From: Apostichopus japonicus
Taxonomy: Eukaryota; Echinodermata; Holothuroidea; Aspidochirotida; Stichopodidae
Length of the DNA: 64,000 bases
NCBI RefSeq assembly: GCF_037975245.1
Contig: NC_092578.1
Span: 19,794,821 to 19,858,820 of the forward strand
Reading direction: 5' to 3'
Shown here: positions 36,501-42,500 of the stretch, piece after piece
Numbering within the stretch: the first letter of the stretch is position 1
Layout: every line of letters starts with the position of its first letter
Translations under genes and position numbers: made by a program
The notes under the pieces: generated by a model
Told to the model about the DNA's origin: nothing
The model's database searches: none
What the model saw: the letters and a program-made list of their open reading frames with translations, nothing else

Positions 36501-39500
36501 AGTTTAAGGAACAACAGGAAGGCCGATGGTGGCGGTTAATACTTCCATTCTTCTATAGATCTTCTTGGGTGATTAACAGTTGAAAGTTGCTTAGAGTGAT
36601 CGTATTAAACCATGCCAAGCAATGCTTACGCTGTGCAATGCAAGTTCCCGTTGCTCCTCGGTTTCGAAATTGAATATGGTGTTGAAGTCAAAGTTCAACC
36701 TCGTACAAAATGTGATTATCGAAAAAATTTAAAATATTGTCTTTGGCCCCAATTTGAGAGTTTCATGTCACTAAAAATTACAAATATCATTAATTGATAT
36801 CAAAAAATTAAAACAACAGTAAATAAGAAAGAATTAAATCATAATACAATTTAAACATTAATTATTTTTATCTTGATCTTGACTTGGCAATATGTGTCTT
36901 ACTTTCTTAGACTATGAATCACTGATCTAAATATAGATGCGAGCTCGTCTCAATCTTTTGATGTATGTGTATGCTACGTATTCATATACTATCTGGAAGA
37001 ACTCTCTCAGAAATTTAATATGTGAATTTTTCATTTTACCTTAATGTACCAAATAGGATAAACAATTCAGTGATCAGACATAGGTTATACCACATCTTTG
37101 CAGTGGCAAAGCCAGCGAGGGCGGGGAAGGTGGGGGGCAGGGGAAAGAGTACCTCCACAAAAAATTTTGGGGACGTGATGTCCGACGGTGAAAAAAACGA
37201 AGGGAGCAAAAAAAGAGGAAATAATTGCATTATTTTGCATATAAGCCCTTTATGAGAAACACAAATTTTCAAGCCCCCCTCCCCTCATAAACCTTCCCTG
37301 ACAACGGTGATCCACCATTATGTACCTTAAAGTGGAGACAGAAATTTTAACCAACTGGTACCTGTTGAATGCAACTGGTGTAACAGGTACCTGTTAAACC
37401 AGTTGTTTTCAACAGGTACCTGTTAAACCAGTTGTTTTCAACAGGTACCTGTTAAACCAGTTGTTTTCAACAGGTACCTGTTAAACCAGTTGTTTTCAAC
37501 AGGTACCTGTTAAACCAGTTGTTTTCAACATGTACCTGTTAAACCAGTTGTTTTCAACAGGTACCTGTTAAACCAGTTGTTTTCAACATGTACCTGTTAA
37601 ACCAGTTGTTTTCTGTTACCTGTTGAAAGCAACTGGTTTAACAGGTACCTGTTAAAACCAATTGGTACCTGTTACAGCTTACAGGTAATTTACCTGTTGC
37701 AACAGGCAATTAACTGGTATATACTGGTTTTGGTCACAATACCTGTTAAAACCAGTTGTCGTTAACAGGTACCTGTTAGTCCCTGTTGGTTCCGGTTAAA
37801 ACCAATTGAAATTGTAACAGGTATTAACAGGAATTTTCTCCTGGGTTGTCACAACATTGGTAATAACTTGCCATTAATTAAGCAACAATTGTAAATGTCA
37901 TCGTTATGGCAACTTAGAGACCAACCTGTTCTTAATTTGATTAGTTGTCAATTCTTAGCGTGTTTATAAATCAGTTAATGTAACAATAATGATTACATTT
38001 CATGTTTACAGGTAACCAGTAACACTGTCGAGATTGTTGATAATGTTCTAGCTTTCGAGGAGAATGCCTATGAGGAGGTTGTTTCAGTGGAAGCACCCTC
38101 ACGAATTCTGCAAGCCTTGGAAAACCAGCTGACAAATTTACATCAAGGAGGGGATGATGTGAACTTTACAGATGTGCGAGGATTTGTTGGTGCCGTGGCG
38201 TTTACAGCTGACAAAGAATATTTTTCATCTGAGATAACATTTGGCAATTTTTTCAACTCTGATAAGCAAACCATCAGAGGCAACTTGAATGAAAGTCTAA
38301 CAGATACCTACAGAGGCATTGATCTATCTCTGCTTGATGACGTCAAGGCCTCTATAACGCTCCCAATAACTTTGCTAGATGACATCCAGTTTGGTAAAGA
38401 TATTATCAGATCACATATATGCTGATCAGTGCTATGTGTAATAACCGCAAGGCCTCTATAACACTCCCAATATTTCTGCTAGATGACATCCAGTATGGTA
38501 AAGAAATTATCAGATCACATATATGCTGATCAGTGCTATGTGTAATAACCGCAAGGCCTTTATAACACTCCCAATATTTCTGCTAGATGACATCCAGTAT
38601 GGTAAAGAAATATCAGATCACATATATGGTGATCAGTGCTATGTGTAATAACCGCAAGGCCTCTATAACACTCCCAATATTTCTGCTAGATGACATCCAG
38701 TATGGTAAAGAAATATCAGGTCACATATATGCTGATCAGTGCTATGTGTAATAACCGCAAGGCCTCTATGGAGTGCTCTTTGTGTATCTAAGAAATTAAC
38801 TCATGGAATGATATTCTTTCAAATATCTTAGAAACATCCAGCCTGTTTTTGTTTAATATAGGCTGTGTTTGAGATGATGTCATGTGCTTTCGAGGGGGAG
38901 GGCTTCCACATAACATGCTGTTTATCCTTTATGCTGAGGCTATATACTATAAGTATATAACCTCATACTATAAGTATATTGTGCTGAGGCCTGTTCATAT
39001 CTTATAGTTATATAAGTAGGCCTACACCTATATATAACTATAAGTTTATTTTTCCTTCAACACACTGCAGATGCATCAGATTCAGTTCCTGTGACCTTCG
39101 TCATTCATCGTACAAGTAATCTCTTTACCAGCAGAGATAACCAGACAGAAGTGGTTGAAAGTCTCATCGTCGGGGCAACCATTGAAGGAAAGAACATCGA
39201 TAACCTGAGCAGTCCAGTAGTTACAAGATTTCATTTATTGCCTGCAGTGAGTGAATAAGAAACAGTTTTATCAGTAATTTGTGGATGTTTCCAAGAAGCA
39301 AGAGCTTTTTCAAGTCCCCAACTCTCTGAAGGCCTTGAGATAAATGTTGACATTCATGCTTTAATCTCAGGTCCCATGAAAGTCACTCTGACATTAAATC
39401 ATGAAAATTGTTGTTTTGTTTTTCAACTGTGGTCAAAAGACTAAGTGTAATGATATATCATGCAAACTGTAACTATGAACAGAATGCCGTGAGGGCTCTT

Positions 39501-42500
39501 GACATTGAGGAGTCCTTTACATGCATGGAGTCGATTCTTTGCCTGCCAAGTAAGCAGCTGTATCATAAACTGGTGGCAAGTTTGTCACTCTAAATAGTTT
39601 ATGATCTAGATTTACTCTTTGAGTCTGAGCCAAATACGAGTAAAGGTTAGGTGAAAAACAAATTGCAGTTTATGTTAGATTCTTGTTTGGAATAAAGGCA
39701 AGGAACGTCTGTTAACATGTGAAGTTTATTATAACGAGCAATTTATATAAACTGTTGTAGTATTATGAAGTTTAATATAACGAGCAATTGATACAAGCTG
39801 TTGTGGTATTATGAAGTTTATTGTAATGAGAATTTAATATTTGTGGTATTATGAAATTGATGAAATGTTTTCCTTTTCTTTGACATTCTCAGTTGAAGGG
39901 TGTTAGTGATGAAAGGCGATGTGTTTTCTGGGATTTTCAGTTGGCAGGTGGGTATGGGGGTTGGTCCTCAGAGGGGTGTGAGTTGGCGTCAGGTCCAGAT
40001 AATGAGTCGGATGATCCTATTGTAGAGTGTAGATGTAATCATCTTACAAACTTCGCCATACTTGTGGTAAGTGATCGGAATTTATGCAGGGAAAGCTTCT
40101 GTGTCTCTGAGAGCTTTATTTTTCTAGTTCTAGTAGTAGTAGTAGTTTCTATCTTTGCTTAACTCACTCATGATAGTGTTGCAGATCCTAACTACTAGTA
40201 GAAAAATTGCAATGCATCTCGGCAGTCAGATAAAGGAACGATATATACATATAAGTAGAGAGCCATTCCATTACTAAAAGTATACACGTTCAACCAAATT
40301 GAGACAATCAATTCTTCATGAGGGTCTGTGTGTTACATGGTTAATTAAAGCTTTTAAAAATGAAACAGTATAAAGTTGAAACTTACTGTAAGTTACTTAT
40401 TGCTTACAATTGGTAAACATTCATGTTATCTGGCATCATTTTTGAGTGGTTTGAACTTTGTACGGCTCTACGGCCACACCCACTCCTTCAGCTTCAGTTA
40501 AGGATAGCATCAAACACCAGTTGAGCATAGCATCAAACACCAGTTAAGCATAACATCAAACACCAGTTAAGGATAGCATCAAACACCAGTTTAAGGATAG
40601 CATCAAACACCAGTTAAGCATAGCATAAAACACCACTTAAGCATAGCATCAAACACCACTTAAGCATAGCATCAAGCATCAGTTAAGCATAGCATCAAGC
40701 ATCAGTTAAGCATAGCATCAAACACCAGTTAAGGATAGCATCAAACACCAATTTAAGGATAGCATCAAACACCAGTTAAGCATAGCATAAAACACTCCTT
40801 AAGCATAGCATCAAACACCACTTAAGCATAGCATCAAGCATCAGTTAAGCATAGCATCAAACACCAGTTAGGCATACCATCAAACACCAGTTAGGCATAG
40901 CATCAAACACCAGTTAAGCATATCATCAAACACCAGTTAAGCATATCATCAACACCAGTTAAGCATAGCATCAAACATCAGTTAAGCATAGCATCAAACA
41001 CCAGTTAGGCATACCATCAAACACCAGTTAGGCATAGCATAAAACACCAGTTAAGCATATCATCAAACACCAGTTAAGCATATCATCAACACCAGTTAAG
41101 CATAGCATCAAACATCAGTTAAGCATAGCATCAAACACCAGTTAGGCATACCATCAAACACCAGTTAAGCATAGCATCAAACACCAGTTAAGCATAGGAT
41201 CAAAACTGATACTTTAGAATTTAACTTTCTATTGCTTTTATTTGTCTCCAATATGATTCATATACGTTTTATTTCAATAGTTCAAATTGATCACGATTTT
41301 AGTTCACATGTTTGTTCACTGCCGCATGTGACTATAGTCATTTCATTTAGTTTTTCTTTGTTTTTAATTGATGACAGGACATACAGGGAGATATCGATAA
41401 TGTTGTTCTTGATGTTCTGAGTATCATTGGATGTGTGGTGTCAGTTGCTGCCCTTGTCATCACCATAGTATCATTCTGTGCCATCAAGTAAGTCTTTAAT
41501 ATGTTTAAAGTGTCATAACCATCAGCACATAACTGGCTACATATATGTACATACTCCCTGTATGTAGGCCTACATATACATATGAACATACTCCCTGTAT
41601 GTACATATATGTACATACACCCTGTATGTAGGCATACATATATGTACATACAGGGTGTATGTTCATATATGTACATACAGGGAGTATGTACATATATGTA
41701 CATACTCCCTGTATGTAGGCCTACATATATATATGAACATACTCCCTGTATGTACATATATGTACATACACCCTGTGTGTACATATATGTACATACACCC
41801 TGTATGTACATATATGTACATACAGGGTGTATGTTCATACATGTACTCCCTGTATCTTCATTAATGCTGAAGGTTTGCATGATTTCAGTGTATTGAAAAT
41901 ATCTTTCAATGGGTAAAAAATTCAATTTGCTGCAAAAGTCTGTAACCAAAATGAAGATAAAAATTGGCCATAACTGACCAAGCTTTGTCTGTCTAGCCTA
42001 TTTGGAGCAAAAGAGGTTAAATAATCTTTTGATGGATGACTTAATTTAGGCAGACTTTTGATCTTGGTTTGTCATTATAATAAAGGAAAAAGGAGGAGGA
42101 GGGTGTGATGGGAGTGCTAATAGTGTTTCTTTAGGCCTATAGCTATTCTGGTTTCCAAGATTGATATCAGCTTGATAATAAATCTCTGACATGCTCCTTT
42201 AGGGCTAAGTTGATGATGATTGTGATTGGTTCTGTAATGCAGGCCTAAATATTAATCCATTTGTCTTAACAAATTTAATAACTCAACCAAAGTACTTTCT
42301 TTCAATTTCATCCTCGGTAACAATCAGTACCATTAATGTTGTCCTTATAATGAATTTGTTGAGGCAATAAATATCTTATATATATGTATAGAGCTTTATG
42401 CTAATACTATGCTAATATTATGCTAATATTATGGAAATAGAACCTGAACTGGTAGCAATGTAGTTTGAACTGTATGCAACATATCAAGATTAATGTTGCA

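Larger units (their letters stand above)
32423..37845 (-). mobile_element. TIR transposon with inverted subterminal minisatellites and a BEN-like gene
   Basis: A 5,423-bp element in intron 11. The first 30 bases, starting CCCAGGTGAAAATTCC at 32423, match the reverse complement of the last 30, starting CCCAGGAGAAAATTCC from 37845, at about 28 of 30 positions. Just inside each end is a minisatellite made of AACTGGT and AACAGGT blocks, in opposite orientation at the two ends. The interior has minus-strand exon-like blocks with splice sites and a BEN-like segment. The flanks read TT on both sides, so any target duplication is very short. I cannot place it in a named superfamily. Confidence 0.75.

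Noticed and set aside
36612-36797. 61-codon plus-strand frame inside the TIR element
   Set aside because: No homology recognised, no splice context, and on the strand opposite the element's gene.
37104-37330. Possible hAT fragment starting CAGTGGCAAAGCCAG
   Set aside because: Only one end resembles a hAT terminus; no matching inverted end and no 8-bp duplication found.
41347-41949. Frames of up to 200 codons on both strands with Cys-Thr-Tyr-Met-Tyr-Ile repeats
   Set aside because: They translate the palindromic TGTACATATATGTACA array; similar frames on both strands are expected from the palindrome.
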